Positions 1 through 8,007 are shown, counted from the stretch's first letter. The stretch is 64,000 nucleotides of DNA from an uncultured Acetatifactor sp. (GCA_910584865.1 CAJUCE010000013.1:63403-127402); one strand, 5' to 3'. Notes: generated by a model not told the origin, from the letters alone. Program-made: numbers and translations.

Positions 1-1
1 A

Positions 2-460
2 GAACAGCCATATCTACACAGCAACGCGACCGGTACATACGTCAAGACGCCCTGGGTGGATGACGTGCCGGGCATCCAGGAGGGAACACCGCAGGATGAA
101 TTCCATTTCAACAACATCGAGGATGGCGTGGATAATGGGAATCTCCTGGGAGAGTTCCTGGCGGAAGTAGTGTATAAGCATGAGCGGAGCATCAGTAATG
201 TGAGCGGTGATGTCATCACCCGGACGCTCAAAAACACAAACCGGGATTTCTACAACAACAATTCCGTCCAGACGGTGGTGCTGCCGGTGGCAAGGGATAC
301 CCTGGACTATAAGGTGGATGCAGAAATCCAGGGGGATGTAACCAATGTTGGCGATATAGTTATTTATGACAAGCAGCTGAACGGTTTCAAGGTCAAGTAC
401 ACCGGGAGCGCCCCAGAAGTGACGGTGAAGCTGTATGTCCAGGGAGGTAATGCGGCATGA
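2..460 (+). CDS. Phage structural protein, 3' part
   Basis: The reading frame is open from base 2, so the 5' end lies outside the window and the first in-frame ATG (56) is probably internal. The visible 152 residues are polar, rich in Asn, Val and Asp, with alternating beta-type segments and no membrane helix. Such composition is common in tail or baseplate proteins. The stop overlaps the next ATG (ATGA), so it belongs to the same rightward late operon as the DGR target. I do not recognise the family; the structural role is inferred from position. Confidence 0.6.
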   Translation, partial: EQPYLHSNATGTYVKTPWVDDVPGIQEGTPQDEFHFNNIEDGVDNGNLLGEFLAEVVYKHERSISNVSGDVITRTLKNTNRDFYNNNSVQTVVLPVARDTLDYKVDAEIQGDVTNVGDIVIYDKQLNGFKVKYTGSAPEVTVKLYVQGGNAA

Positions 461-636
461 GTGCAAATGTCATCATTCGGAGTGACGAGAGGAACCAGCA
501 GCGCGACCAGGCTCTAAAGGAGTATGGCATCGACCCTTCCAGGGCATCCGCGCATCAGAAGGACATGGCGGACTGTATCGCTATGGAAACCAACAGAGCC
601 TACCATGAGGCACACAGAATAGGAGGTAAGAGGTAA
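457..636 (+). CDS. Small phage protein (59 aa)
   Basis: This short ORF starts at an ATG that overlaps the upstream stop and ends in a TAATG overlap with the next gene, so it is translationally coupled on both sides. It is charged, with many Arg, Asp and Gln residues, no membrane segment and no recognisable motif. Tight coupling in the late operon is the main support. Function unknown. Confidence 0.55.
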   Translation: MSANVIIRSDERNQQRDQALKEYGIDPSRASAHQKDMADCIAMETNRAYHEAHRIGGKR

Positions 637-974
637 TGAATGTAATCAATGTGAATGAAGGACCGAAGATGGAGTATTCCGTCAGCAAGAACAAAATCAC
701 GTTCGCTGACGAGCTTACGGTCAACCTGGAGAAATGCGAGAGAGACTATCCGGTTTCCATCGACATCTGTATTGACAAGTTCGGCATGGTAACTACTGGC
801 CTGGGAGTGAGGTATGCTGCCCAGATTGAGATTCCGGAGCGGCAGTACACGGAGGAGAGCATCAAGAATCCGGATTACGACCCGGAGGACCCCCAGAGCC
901 AGGAAACGGTCATCAAGAAGGAGCCGGTATCTTTCAGCATGGCAAATGTCACACTCAAACTTTATGCGATCTAA
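636..974 (+). CDS. Small phage structural-region protein (112 aa)
   Basis: The start overlaps the previous stop and an AGGAGGTAAGAGG ribosome-binding site precedes it. The protein has an Asp/Cys-containing beta-strand-like N-terminal half and an acidic Pro/Glu-rich stretch around residues 70-95. It lies directly upstream of the DGR target gene, a position where tail-assembly or tail-fibre accessory proteins often sit. I do not recognise the family. Confidence 0.55.
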   Translation: MNVINVNEGPKMEYSVSKNKITFADELTVNLEKCERDYPVSIDICIDKFGMVTTGLGVRYAAQIEIPERQYTEESIKNPDYDPEDPQSQETVIKKEPVSFSMANVTLKLYAI

Positions 975-992
975 GAAGGAGGATTTTATATC

Positions 993-2066
993 ATGGGAAA
1001 TTACGACCAGTTTGCGGCAGCGGTAAAAGAGATTTCGGGCGGCAAGAATGTTGTCCTGCTGGATGACATGGATATGCCGTCCATTTATGTGCCTATCTAC
1101 AAGATGAAGAACAGTGACCTGGTTTCCGGGTTGAGCCAGAACATCCACCCTGCTTTCAGTGTGGCAGAGAACGGCGCCCAGGTGGAGCGTTCCGTGTTCT
1201 ACTACTCCAAGTACCAGAATGTAGTCATCAACGGCAGAGCCTACTCCCTGGCGCACAGAGACCCCAAAGTGTACATCAATTTCGACCAGGCAAAGATAGC
1301 CTGCGATGCGAAGGGGCCTGGATTCCACCTGGGGACAATGGCAGAGTGGGCCTGCATCGCGCTCTGGTGCCGGAAGAATGGAACGATGCCGCATGGAAAC
1401 AACAGCTACGGATGCGACCACGGCCACTCCTACGAGAAAGGCCAGGTGAGCTACCAGTACACGGACAGCGGAAAGCAGTATGACGGACGCACCTTTACCG
1501 GTTCCGGACCGGCCACCTGGGGGCATGACTGGACGCAGTTCGGCATCCAGGACATGAACGGCAACGTCTGGGAGTGGGTAGGCGGTATGCGTCTGAAAGA
1601 AGGAGAAATCCAGGTGATTCCGTACAACAACGCGGCACTCGGAGCGGACTGCGACCAGGGGCCGTCCTCTACCCTCTGGAAAGCCATCAAGAATGACGGT
1701 TCCCTGGTGGAGCCTGGGACGGCGGCAACATTAAAGTATGATTGGGTGTCCGGTAAGATTCAGCTGACAACCGGCATCACAACAGCGGCGGATGCAGGAC
1801 GTTACTGCGAGTATAAGGATATGACGCTGGCAAGCGGCCTCACCGCTCCGGAGCTGGCAAAAGTCCTTCTGGTTTATCCGGATGAACCCAGCGGAGATTA
1901 TGCCGGTGACGGTCACTGGATGAACAACGCCGGAGAGCGTTTGCCGCTCTGTGGGGGCAGCTGGAGCGACGCCGCGTACGCTGGTGTGTTCAGCGTGGTT
2001 TTGGACTACCCGCGCTCGAGCTCGTACCACTCCGTTGGTTTTCGCTCCGCTTATGTAGAACTGTAA
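993..2066 (+). CDS. DGR variable target protein, C-type-lectin/FGE-like fold
   Basis: This 357-residue protein is the diversified target of the retroelement downstream. The middle contains the GNVWEWVGG segment typical of formylglycine-generating-enzyme/C-type-lectin folds used as DGR variable proteins. The last 40 residues contain the variable repeat and the framework CGGSW...GFRSA. Thirteen codons within residues 316-353 differ from the template repeat. In phages such proteins usually sit at tail tips and bind host receptors; that role is inferred. The start has an AAGGAGG site upstream. Avd follows after 61 bases. Confidence 0.9.
   Translation: MGNYDQFAAAVKEISGGKNVVLLDDMDMPSIYVPIYKMKNSDLVSGLSQNIHPAFSVAENGAQVERSVFYYSKYQNVVINGRAYSLAHRDPKVYINFDQAKIACDAKGPGFHLGTMAEWACIALWCRKNGTMPHGNNSYGCDHGHSYEKGQVSYQYTDSGKQYDGRTFTGSGPATWGHDWTQFGIQDMNGNVWEWVGGMRLKEGEIQVIPYNNAALGADCDQGPSSTLWKAIKNDGSLVEPGTAATLKYDWVSGKIQLTTGITTAADAGRYCEYKDMTLASGLTAPELAKVLLVYPDEPSGDYAGDGHWMNNAGERLPLCGGSWSDAAYAGVFSVVLDYPRSSSYHSVGFRSAYVEL
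1938..2051 (+). repeat. DGR variable repeat (VR)
   Basis: This 114-bp segment at the 3' end of the target gene aligns without gaps to 2595-2708. I count 15 mismatches and every one is at a template adenine (A to C, G or T), which is the signature of adenine-specific mutagenic homing. Ten of the 25 template adenines are unchanged. The last 17 bases match the template exactly and act as the likely initiation-of-mutagenic-homing region. Confidence 0.95.
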
Positions 2067-2089
2067 AACTGTCCACTGGATCACTGATT

Positions 2090-2107
2090 GCCCTGCGGTA
2101 GCAGGGC
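2090..2107 (+). other. Hairpin/cruciform just 3' of the VR
   Basis: GCCCTGC and GCAGGGC form a perfect 7-bp stem around the loop GGTA, 39 bases after the VR ends. The loop fits the GRNA tetraloop pattern described for the target-site hairpin of the Bordetella phage BPP-1 DGR, which raises homing efficiency. No comparable hairpin follows the template repeat. The structure is seen in sequence; its role is inferred by analogy. Confidence 0.6.
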
Positions 2108-2127
2108 TGTAACTTTACGGAGGCAAT

Positions 2128-2541
2128 ATGTCTGAAAAGAGAGCTGCCACTACCGGCGGCACAAGCAAGCAGGAGGCAGAAAATCTCCAGATAAGGCAGA
2201 AAATACAAGACATGGTGGTGTACGCGCTGCCGCTCATAGAGCGGTGGAGCGTACCACACCAGAAACTCCTGGGAGATGACATCGCCCACTGCATGAATGA
2301 AATGGTAGAGCTTGCGGCAGCTCTCCAGTTCGAGCAGAATAAGAAAACTCCGTGCAAAAATCTGGATATGAAGAATAAAGCCTTGCAGGATTTTATCACC
2401 CTGGCGTATGCGCTGAAATATCTGAAAGGTTCATCATCCTACGATGAATGGACGCGCCGGTCAATAGAAATCGGCGCGATGATTGGAGGGTATAAGAAGT
2501 ACATATACGAGGACACACCTGCAGCAAAGGGCAAGAGGTAG
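2128..2541 (+). CDS. avd: DGR accessory variability determinant
   Basis: This 137-residue, mostly helical, basic protein lies between the target gene and the template repeat, the standard position of Avd. Avd proteins form a pentameric four-helix-bundle barrel that binds the reverse transcriptase and template RNA and is needed for mutagenic homing. The four predicted amphipathic helices (about residues 15-45, 50-70, 80-105, 108-132) and the closing GGYKKYIY-type segment fit the family. The first 15 residues are polar and probably disordered. Confidence 0.85.
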   Translation: MSEKRAATTGGTSKQEAENLQIRQKIQDMVVYALPLIERWSVPHQKLLGDDIAHCMNEMVELAAALQFEQNKKTPCKNLDMKNKALQDFITLAYALKYLKGSSSYDEWTRRSIEIGAMIGGYKKYIYEDTPAAKGKR

Positions 2542-2545
2542 GGAG

Positions 2546-2576
2546 GCATCCGGGAACACCGGGTGCTTTCCTTTTG
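2546..2576 (+). terminator. Weak terminator or structured leader between avd and template repeat
   Basis: GCATCCGG and CCGGGTGC pair (one G-U) around GAACA right after the avd stop and are followed by TTTCCTTTT. It may be an imperfect terminator, or a hairpin at the 5' side of the template RNA, where structure next to the TR is expected. The sequence cannot separate the two. Confidence 0.4.
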
Positions 2577-2594
2577 GGAGCAGGCTATTTACTA

Positions 2595-2708
2595 CGTTTG
2601 CCGATCTGTGGGGGCAACTGGAACAACGCCGCGAACACTGGTGTGTTCAACGTGAATTTGAACAACCCGCGCTCGAACTCGAACCACAACGTTGGTTTTC
2701 GCTCCGCT
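2595..2708 (+). repeat. DGR template repeat (TR) in non-coding RNA region
   Basis: This is the invariant donor copy of the VR. In target frame it contains ten AAC codons plus ATC, ACT, AAT and CAC, so adenine randomisation concentrates at Asn codons that can become many residues but not stops. All A-containing codons except CAC differ in the current VR. The flanking 2577-2933 has no convincing gene and presumably makes the template RNA, including the spacer 2709-2933 leading to the reverse transcriptase. Confidence 0.95.
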
Positions 2709-2933
2709 CTACTCTCATAAGCCAGAACCGGGCAGATTACGGTCTCCCCGGCAGTGCGAGAGATTAAAGGAGCCTGTTTCCGCTCCGGGCCGCAAGGCAG
2801 GAGAAAAATGGTGCCATGTGTGCGTATGTGGCGCCGCCTCTGTGGAGACAAACAAAGCAGAAGGCAACTCTGGAAACTGCAAGTAACGGAAAAGTGAACG
2901 CCGCGACACAGAGATTTTAGAGAGGATGACGCG

Positions 2934-4130
2934 ATGAAGATAAAGCAAGTATTTGACCTAATCTTCTCTATGGAAAACCTACATGCCGCCCTGGAGGATG
3001 CAAGCCAGGGCAGGCGGTACCAGAAGGACGTCCTGGCATACAATCTGAATGCCTGGGAAAAGCTCACCTTACTAAGAGAGGAAATCCTAAGCGGCGACTA
3101 CTATATAGAACGGTATTACATTTTCTATATCCATGAGCCAAAGCTGCGGATGATTATGTCAATATCTTTCCGTCATCGCATTGTCCAATGGGCGATTTAC
3201 CGGGTGGTGAATCCGCTCCTGGTTCCGGGGTACATCCAGGATACATACGGATGTATTCCCGGCAGGGGCAGCCTGGGAGCCATGCAGCGGCTGAAATACT
3301 GGCTGAATATGGTTTCCAGGAAGGAAGGGGAAACCTGGTATTTCCTAAAGCTGGATATAAGCAAATATTTCTATCGGGTATCGCACCGGATACTGAAAGA
3401 AATCCTGGCCAAGAAAATCAAGGATAAAAGAGTGCTGGAGGTTCTGTACGGAATCATCGACTGCAAGCATACCCCATTCGGTCTGCCACCAGGGAAGAAT
3501 CCGGAGGATGTGCCTCTGGAGGAGCGCCTTTATGATGTCGGGATGCCGATAGGAAATCTGTTGAGCCAGCTCTTTGCAAATATCTACCTGGATGTCCTGG
3601 ACCAGTTCTGCAAGCGCGTCCTGGGAATCCGTTACTATATCCGCTATATGGATGACGTGATTATATTGAGCAACAGCAAATTGCAGCTCCGGGAGTGGAA
3701 AGACCGGATAGGCACTTTCCTGGAAGTGGAGCTGGAACTTAATCTGAATCAAAAGACCTGCATCCGCCCGATAGCGCAGGGTATTGAATTTGTAGGATAT
3801 AGGGTGTGGGCGGATGAAGTGAACGTTCGGAAAAGTACATCATTACGGATAAAACGGAACCTGGCCGGTGTCTGCGCGAAGTATGCCAGAGGTCAGCTGA
3901 CGCTCCAGCAAGTGACGCAGCGGTTCAACAGCTACATAGGGATGCTGAAGCATACCGACAGCCAGGGGCTTTTGGATAAGATATACCAAGAAATGGTTCT
4001 CACGACAGCGGAAGGAGGAAAGCTGGAGGATGGAGAGGCAGAACTTCTTTACATGCTCCCCATACAGCAGGAAAGGTGTATGTCCGATGGGGAATGGGAA
4101 ATGCAAAACGACATGCAGCTGGTATGGTAA
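2934..4130 (+). CDS. DGR reverse transcriptase
   Basis: This 398-residue reverse transcriptase copies the template RNA with errors at adenines to make mutagenic cDNA. The YMDD active site is at residues 238-241 in IRYMDDVI. The preceding motif GMPIGNLLSQLF carries the SQ pair found in DGR enzymes. The palm segment LKLDISKYF holds the first catalytic Asp, and IEFVGYRVW is the later thumb-proximal motif. There is no maturase or endonuclease domain, as expected for a DGR enzyme and unlike group II intron proteins. It is full length with a GAGAGGA site before the ATG. Confidence 0.93.
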   Translation: MKIKQVFDLIFSMENLHAALEDASQGRRYQKDVLAYNLNAWEKLTLLREEILSGDYYIERYYIFYIHEPKLRMIMSISFRHRIVQWAIYRVVNPLLVPGYIQDTYGCIPGRGSLGAMQRLKYWLNMVSRKEGETWYFLKLDISKYFYRVSHRILKEILAKKIKDKRVLEVLYGIIDCKHTPFGLPPGKNPEDVPLEERLYDVGMPIGNLLSQLFANIYLDVLDQFCKRVLGIRYYIRYMDDVIILSNSKLQLREWKDRIGTFLEVELELNLNQKTCIRPIAQGIEFVGYRVWADEVNVRKSTSLRIKRNLAGVCAKYARGQLTLQQVTQRFNSYIGMLKHTDSQGLLDKIYQEMVLTTAEGGKLEDGEAELLYMLPIQQERCMSDGEWEMQNDMQLVW

Positions 4131-4212
4131 ATGCGAGCATTGCTTAGATTTCCACATACCGGCAGGGCAGGAGCCTTGTCTGGTGTGCGCGAATTTAAGA
4201 ATAGATTTAAGG

Positions 4213-4235
4213 CCGTCCGAAGAGGGCGGTTTTTT
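4213..4235 (+). terminator. Rho-independent terminator after the RT
   Basis: CCGTCC pairs with GGGCGG (one G-U) around GAAGA and is followed by six Ts. It would separate DGR transcription from the lysis cassette. It sits inside an open frame continuous with the next gene, which argues for the later start chosen there. Confidence 0.6.
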
Positions 4236-4257
4236 AGTGGAAGGAGGTGAGGAAAGA

Positions 4258-4587
4258 ATGGATACCCCGGTAACACATAGGGAGCTGGAGGAGTTCCGGC
4301 GTCTGATGGAGTCAGAGAACACGCAGCTCAAGCAGGAGAATGACCGGCAGAACCACCGCATTGAAATCCTGGAGAACAGCCTGGAAAAGATGACCGAACT
4401 GGCGGCGTCTGTCCGTGAGCTGGCCGTGAGCATGAAATCCATGAAGGATGAACAGTCGCGGCAGGGAAAACAGCTGGAGCAGATCGAGGGCAGGGACGGC
4501 GAGAAGTGGCGGAAAGCTATGGGCTACATAGGAACCGCGATTCTGGGAGCCGTCCTTGCTATCGTATTCGCCAAGATTGGACTGTAA
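4258..4587 (+). CDS. XhlA-like coiled-coil membrane protein of the lysis cassette
   Basis: From the ATG at 4258, behind a strong GGAGGTGAGG site, the protein has 109 residues. Residues 5-75 form a Glu/Gln/Lys coiled coil and residues 85-108 form one C-terminal membrane helix. This layout matches haemolysin XhlA-type proteins that accompany holins. The frame stays open upstream to 4030, adding a Cys-rich region (from ATG 4087) that overlaps the RT end and crosses the terminator. I treat that extension as probably separate or untranslated, but it is not excluded. Confidence 0.65.
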   Translation: MDTPVTHRELEEFRRLMESENTQLKQENDRQNHRIEILENSLEKMTELAASVRELAVSMKSMKDEQSRQGKQLEQIEGRDGEKWRKAMGYIGTAILGAVLAIVFAKIGL

Positions 4588-4598
4588 AGGAGGAGGCC

Positions 4599-4880
4599 AT
4601 GAAGGAAAAGAAGAACGTCCGGACAATGGACATCATCCTGGCGGTGATTGCGGTTTTCCTGCTCCTCTTTATCGCAGTATTGCTATGGCTCTACTACCAG
4701 ACCGGGGCAATCCCGGATACCCTCTGCACATGCGTATTCGCTGCCTGCGGAGGGGAGTGTGGAGTCATGGGCTGGATAAAGACTACGAAGGAGCGGCGCA
4801 GGGAGCGGTCATTCGAGCTGGAGGACAGAGCGCACGAGGAACAAAGACAGAAAGAAATGGAGGAAAAACTGAATGAATGA
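4599..4880 (+). CDS. Small membrane protein (93 aa)
   Basis: The ATG follows AGGAGGAGG. A hydrophobic helix at about residues 11-32 and a weaker Ala/Cys/Gly-rich segment at about 37-55 suggest one or two membrane passes. The C-terminal 35 residues are highly charged and likely helical. The stop overlaps the holin start. It probably takes part in membrane permeabilisation with its neighbours, but I do not recognise a family. Confidence 0.6.
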   Translation: MKEKKNVRTMDIILAVIAVFLLLFIAVLLWLYYQTGAIPDTLCTCVFAACGGECGVMGWIKTTKERRRERSFELEDRAHEEQRQKEMEEKLNE

Positions 4881-5238
4881 GATTTTATTTGAGCTTGTAA
4901 AGGTAGTAATCATGGTGGCCGTCCTGGTTATCACGCGGTACGTCATTCCCTGGGTGAGGGAACGCATCGGCGCGGATAAGCTGGCGATGGCGGAGAAGTG
5001 GGTGCGGTATGCGGTGCTGAAAGCCCAGCAGGTCATGTGGTCTGATAATGGAGCGGATCGCAAGGCATACGTCACTGAATTTCTGAAAGAGCTGCTGATT
5101 GAGAAGAACATCGCCCTCTCTGATGAACAGCTGGACATTTTGATTGAGGCGGCGGTTAAGCAGATGAAGATTGAGGAAAATTCCGGCATCACCATCACCG
5201 CGACCGATGAAGTACCGGAAGGAAAGACCGCAGAATGA
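4873..5238 (+). CDS. Phage holin, LLH-like family
   Basis: This 121-residue protein has one N-terminal membrane helix (about residues 5-24), then an amphipathic helical domain with AEKWVRYAVLKAQQ and a C-terminal EQLDILIEAAVKQMK segment. That is the arrangement of the LLH holin family of Firmicutes phages. Holins form the membrane lesion that releases endolysin. It overlaps the preceding gene by 8 bases and lies 19 bases before the endolysin. Confidence 0.8.
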   Translation: MNEILFELVKVVIMVAVLVITRYVIPWVRERIGADKLAMAEKWVRYAVLKAQQVMWSDNGADRKAYVTEFLKELLIEKNIALSDEQLDILIEAAVKQMKIEENSGITITATDEVPEGKTAE

Positions 5239-5257
5239 TGTAGAAGGAGGGAACGCT

Positions 5258-6856
5258 ATGGCACTGAAAGGCAAGACGGTCCGGGAGCAGATATGGAAGT
5301 ATCTGAAAGCTGCGGGATTGAGCAATCATGGAGCGGCCGGCCTCATGGGAAATCTGTTCGCGGAATCCAGGCTGAATCCTAAGAACCTGGAGGACTTATG
5401 CGAGCGGCGGCTAAAGGAGGCCGAAAAGCCGTACTGTACGGATGAAACGTACACGGCGGCAGTAGACAGCGGAGAAATCAGCCGGGAAGAGTTCCTGCAT
5501 CCGCTCCCTAAGAAACAGTATGGGTATGGCCTGGCACAATGGACATCATCCGGAAGGAAGGCTGGGCTTTATGACCTGGCGAAGTCCAGGGGCGTGTCAA
5601 TCGGTGATTTGGAGATGCAGCTGGATTTCCTCGCGCAGGAACTTTCCACCAGCTACAAATCTGTCCTGGCGGTTCTGAAATCTGCAACTTCTGTGAGGGC
5701 GGCGTCTGATGCCGTCCTCATTAAGTTTGAAAGCCCGAAGGACCAGGGAGAGGCCGTACAGAAAAAAAGAGCCGAATATGGACAAATGTATTATGACGAG
5801 TTTGTAAAGCCTGCATCCGGCAATACGGCAGGCACAAGCACCAAACCAGAAGGAGGTAAGGCAACTATGACAGAGGCACAGGCAAGGCAGCACATTTTGA
5901 GTATCATGAGGGGGTGGGTAGGTCTGAAAAGGGCGGATGGTTCCCACAAGGTAATCATCGACACCTACAACGGACACAAGCCCCTGGCGCGGAGCTATGC
6001 CGTGAAGTACACGGACGCGTACTGCGCTACCACTGTATCAGCTGCAGCAATCCAGGCAGGATTTGATGACATCATTCCTCTGGAGTGCGGATGCGGCCAG
6101 ATGATAGAGCTGGCAAAGAAAATGGGAATCTGGCAGGAGAACGATGCTTATGTTCCGGAACCGGGAGATATTGTCATGTACGACTGGCAGGATAACGGTG
6201 TCGGGGATAATACCGGCTGGCCCGATCATGTCGGTATGGTGGAGACGGTGGCAGGCAACATCGAGACCGTCATCGAGGGCAACATGAGCGGCGGTGTTGT
6301 AGGCCGCAGGAATCTCCAGGTGAACGGCCGGTACATCAGAGGGTACATCCTTCCGAAGTATGAAAGCAAGGCAGATAAGCCGAATGAGCCGAACACTTCC
6401 GGGAGCCTGGAAGTAGGCGATATTGTGACGTTCACCGGCAGGACCCATTACGCCAGTTCTTATGCGAGCGCAAAGAAGGTCTCCTGCATGAGCGGCCAGG
6501 CAAAGGTAACAGCCATCAACAAGACCGGAGCGCATCCCTATCATCTGGTGGCAGTCTCCGGGAAAGGCTCTACCGTGCATGGCTGGGTGGATGCTGCCGA
6601 CATCCAGGGCGTGACGCCTGGCTCCGGTTCTTCCGGAGGAGGTACCACTATCAAGGTGGGCGATACCGTGAACTATTCCGGGAATATCCATTACACCAGC
6701 AGCTACAAGGGGGCGAAGTCCTCTTCCTGCAAGGGTGGTACCGCGAAGGTGACGGCCATCAACAAGACCGGGGCGCATCCGTACCATCTGAAACATACCG
6801 GGAGCGGATGCACCGTGTATGGCTGGGTGGATGCCGACAAAGTTTCCAGATCATAG
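5258..6856 (+). CDS. Endolysin: lysozyme-like, CHAP and two SH3-like repeats
   Basis: The ATG at 5258 follows AAGGAGGG and gives 532 residues. Residues 1-185 resemble the phage tail-lysozyme domain (GLMGNLFAES, then YGLAQWTS). Residues about 205-370 form a CHAP amidase/endopeptidase domain with Cys in DAYCATT and His in WPDHVGM. Two near-identical cell-wall-binding repeats follow at about 385-450 and 465-530, each with INKTGAHPYHL. There is no signal peptide, fitting holin-dependent release. A Ser/Gly/Thr linker joins the repeats. Confidence 0.88.
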   Translation: MALKGKTVREQIWKYLKAAGLSNHGAAGLMGNLFAESRLNPKNLEDLCERRLKEAEKPYCTDETYTAAVDSGEISREEFLHPLPKKQYGYGLAQWTSSGRKAGLYDLAKSRGVSIGDLEMQLDFLAQELSTSYKSVLAVLKSATSVRAASDAVLIKFESPKDQGEAVQKKRAEYGQMYYDEFVKPASGNTAGTSTKPEGGKATMTEAQARQHILSIMRGWVGLKRADGSHKVIIDTYNGHKPLARSYAVKYTDAYCATTVSAAAIQAGFDDIIPLECGCGQMIELAKKMGIWQENDAYVPEPGDIVMYDWQDNGVGDNTGWPDHVGMVETVAGNIETVIEGNMSGGVVGRRNLQVNGRYIRGYILPKYESKADKPNEPNTSGSLEVGDIVTFTGRTHYASSYASAKKVSCMSGQAKVTAINKTGAHPYHLVAVSGKGSTVHGWVDAADIQGVTPGSGSSGGGTTIKVGDTVNYSGNIHYTSSYKGAKSSSCKGGTAKVTAINKTGAHPYHLKHTGSGCTVYGWVDADKVSRS

Positions 6857-6871
6857 GAGGATGTACAGCGT

Positions 6872-7045
6872 ATGAAAAATTACATCGGTGTTAAAATCGT
6901 AAAGGCAGAGCCGCAGGAGAAAGACGGCAGGCCCGGATACAAGGTACAGTACCCGGATGGCTATGTGTCATGGTCTCCGAAGGACGTCTTTGAAAAAGCG
7001 TACAGAATACTTGACTGCGAAGATTTCATCAACAAGAAAGCGTAA
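6872..7045 (+). CDS. Small phage protein (57 aa) after endolysin
   Basis: A TAGGAGG site precedes the ATG. The 57 residues contain PGYKVQYPDGYVSWSPKDVF, a segment I associate with small conserved proteins of Clostridia phages near the lysis genes. It ends the late operon, 28 bases before a strong terminator. Function unknown. Confidence 0.7.
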   Translation: MKNYIGVKIVKAEPQEKDGRPGYKVQYPDGYVSWSPKDVFEKAYRILDCEDFINKKA

Positions 7046-7072
7046 CACCGCATCTGCATATCAGTAAGGCAA

Positions 7073-7114
7073 AGGGCCTCTCTGTCATTTCCAGGCAGGG
7101 AGGCTCTTTTTTAT
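7073..7114 (+). terminator. Terminator of the late/lysis operon
   Basis: A 9-bp stem (GCCTCTCTG with CAGGGAGGC, one G-U) is followed by TCTTTTTTATT. It closes the rightward late transcription unit. Confidence 0.8.
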
Positions 7115-7119
7115 TGCCG

Positions 7120-7420
7120 TTTTAGACCGTCCGCGGATTGTCCTATGGACTGTCCGTGGAAACGTCCAAAGAATGTCCAGAAGTCTAAAGCGTTTTGTCC
7201 TATGGACTGTCCGTGGATTGTCCGTGGATGCACCATTTCTTTTCATTATCCAGATTATCTATGCAAATTTTCAGAGTGAGTTTCTTCCTATTATATGTTA
7301 TCCAGATTTTTAGACCATCCTATGGACAGTCCACGGACTGTCACGCGGAATGTCCATGTATATACCATAACCGTAACCTAAACCTTTATTTAAAAACAAA
7401 TATGTCCAATCAGATGGTCT
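7120..7420 (+). repeat. GTCC/GGAC palindromic repeat cluster
   Basis: This stretch has no gene. GTCCTATGGACTGTCCGTGG occurs at 7140 and again at 7198, and a variant, TCCTATGGACAGTCCACGG, occurs at 7319. TTTAGACCGTCC (7121) and TTTAGACCATCC (7309) also repeat, with TAGACCAT inverted near 7413. The core GGACTGTCC/GGACAGTCC is itself palindromic. It separates the late operon from the leftward gene and could be an operator cluster, replication iterons or a recombination site. Confidence 0.7.
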
Positions 7421-7958
7421 AATTTCTATGTAGGTAAATAGGCAGAACGCGCTTTAGGTAATGTAAGCGTTTCTGGTATTCATCTTCCGTAAGGGGCTTG
7501 CGTCTCCGCTTTGGGCCATTTCCAGATTTGGCACGCTTATAATTACTGTCGTGAGTACATAGGAAATGGTAGTAATAATAATTCCCATCAAAATACTGAA
7601 AGTACATTGAATCCCACTCTTCTGGAGGCTTTATTGATGGGGTAAGATAATTCACATGTTTTAATACATACTCAAAATATTCCACATATTTTGGATAATC
7701 TGGCAGTTGCCAGTATGCCAGTAATTTAAGTGAAACCAAATGTTCATCACATGTTCTGGATATATTTACGGAATTTGAAGAAAATGCGTCTCTGCATTTT
7801 TCCACGAATTCTAGGCAATTCTCATAATGCCTTGTATAGTAAAAGAACTGCGATAAAAAATTTATTCCACCCCCTTCTAACAAGTATATTAAATCATCAA
7901 CAGTGAAAATACATTGGTGAAGAACCTCTGGGAGAGTAGTTAAATCTATTTCATTCAT
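7419..7958 (-). CDS. Unknown phage protein (179 aa), leftward
   Basis: This is the only leftward gene of the prophage part. The ATG at 7958 is preceded by GGAGG at a good distance; an upstream in-frame ATG (7970) overlaps that ribosome-binding site and is less likely. The protein is rich in Tyr, Phe and His with a very basic C-terminus (KRRRKPL). It has no signal or membrane segment. Its base composition is more AT-rich than its neighbours. Its 5' end abuts repeated elements also found in the rightward promoter, so the two may be co-regulated. No family recognised. Confidence 0.65.
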   Translation of the reverse strand: MNEIDLTTLPEVLHQCIFTVDDLIYLLEGGGINFLSQFFYYTRHYENCLEFVEKCRDAFSSNSVNISRTCDEHLVSLKLLAYWQLPDYPKYVEYFEYVLKHVNYLTPSIKPPEEWDSMYFQYFDGNYYYYHFLCTHDSNYKRAKSGNGPKRRRKPLTEDEYQKRLHYLKRVLPIYLHRN

Positions 7959-8007
7959 AGTGACCTCCATAAAAATGCCTTTTGGTGAGCTAATGTCGGC
8001 TTTTTTA

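Noticed and set aside
2709..2886. Short ORF downstream of the template repeat
   Set aside because: No ribosome-binding site, and this is the expected template RNA spacer.
2934..4130. Group II intron or retron reverse transcriptase
   Set aside because: There is no maturase or endonuclease domain and no msr-msd; the SQ motif, Avd and TR/VR pair show a DGR.
7120..7420. CRISPR array
   Set aside because: Repeats are few, unevenly spaced and palindromic, with no unique spacers of constant length and no cas genes.
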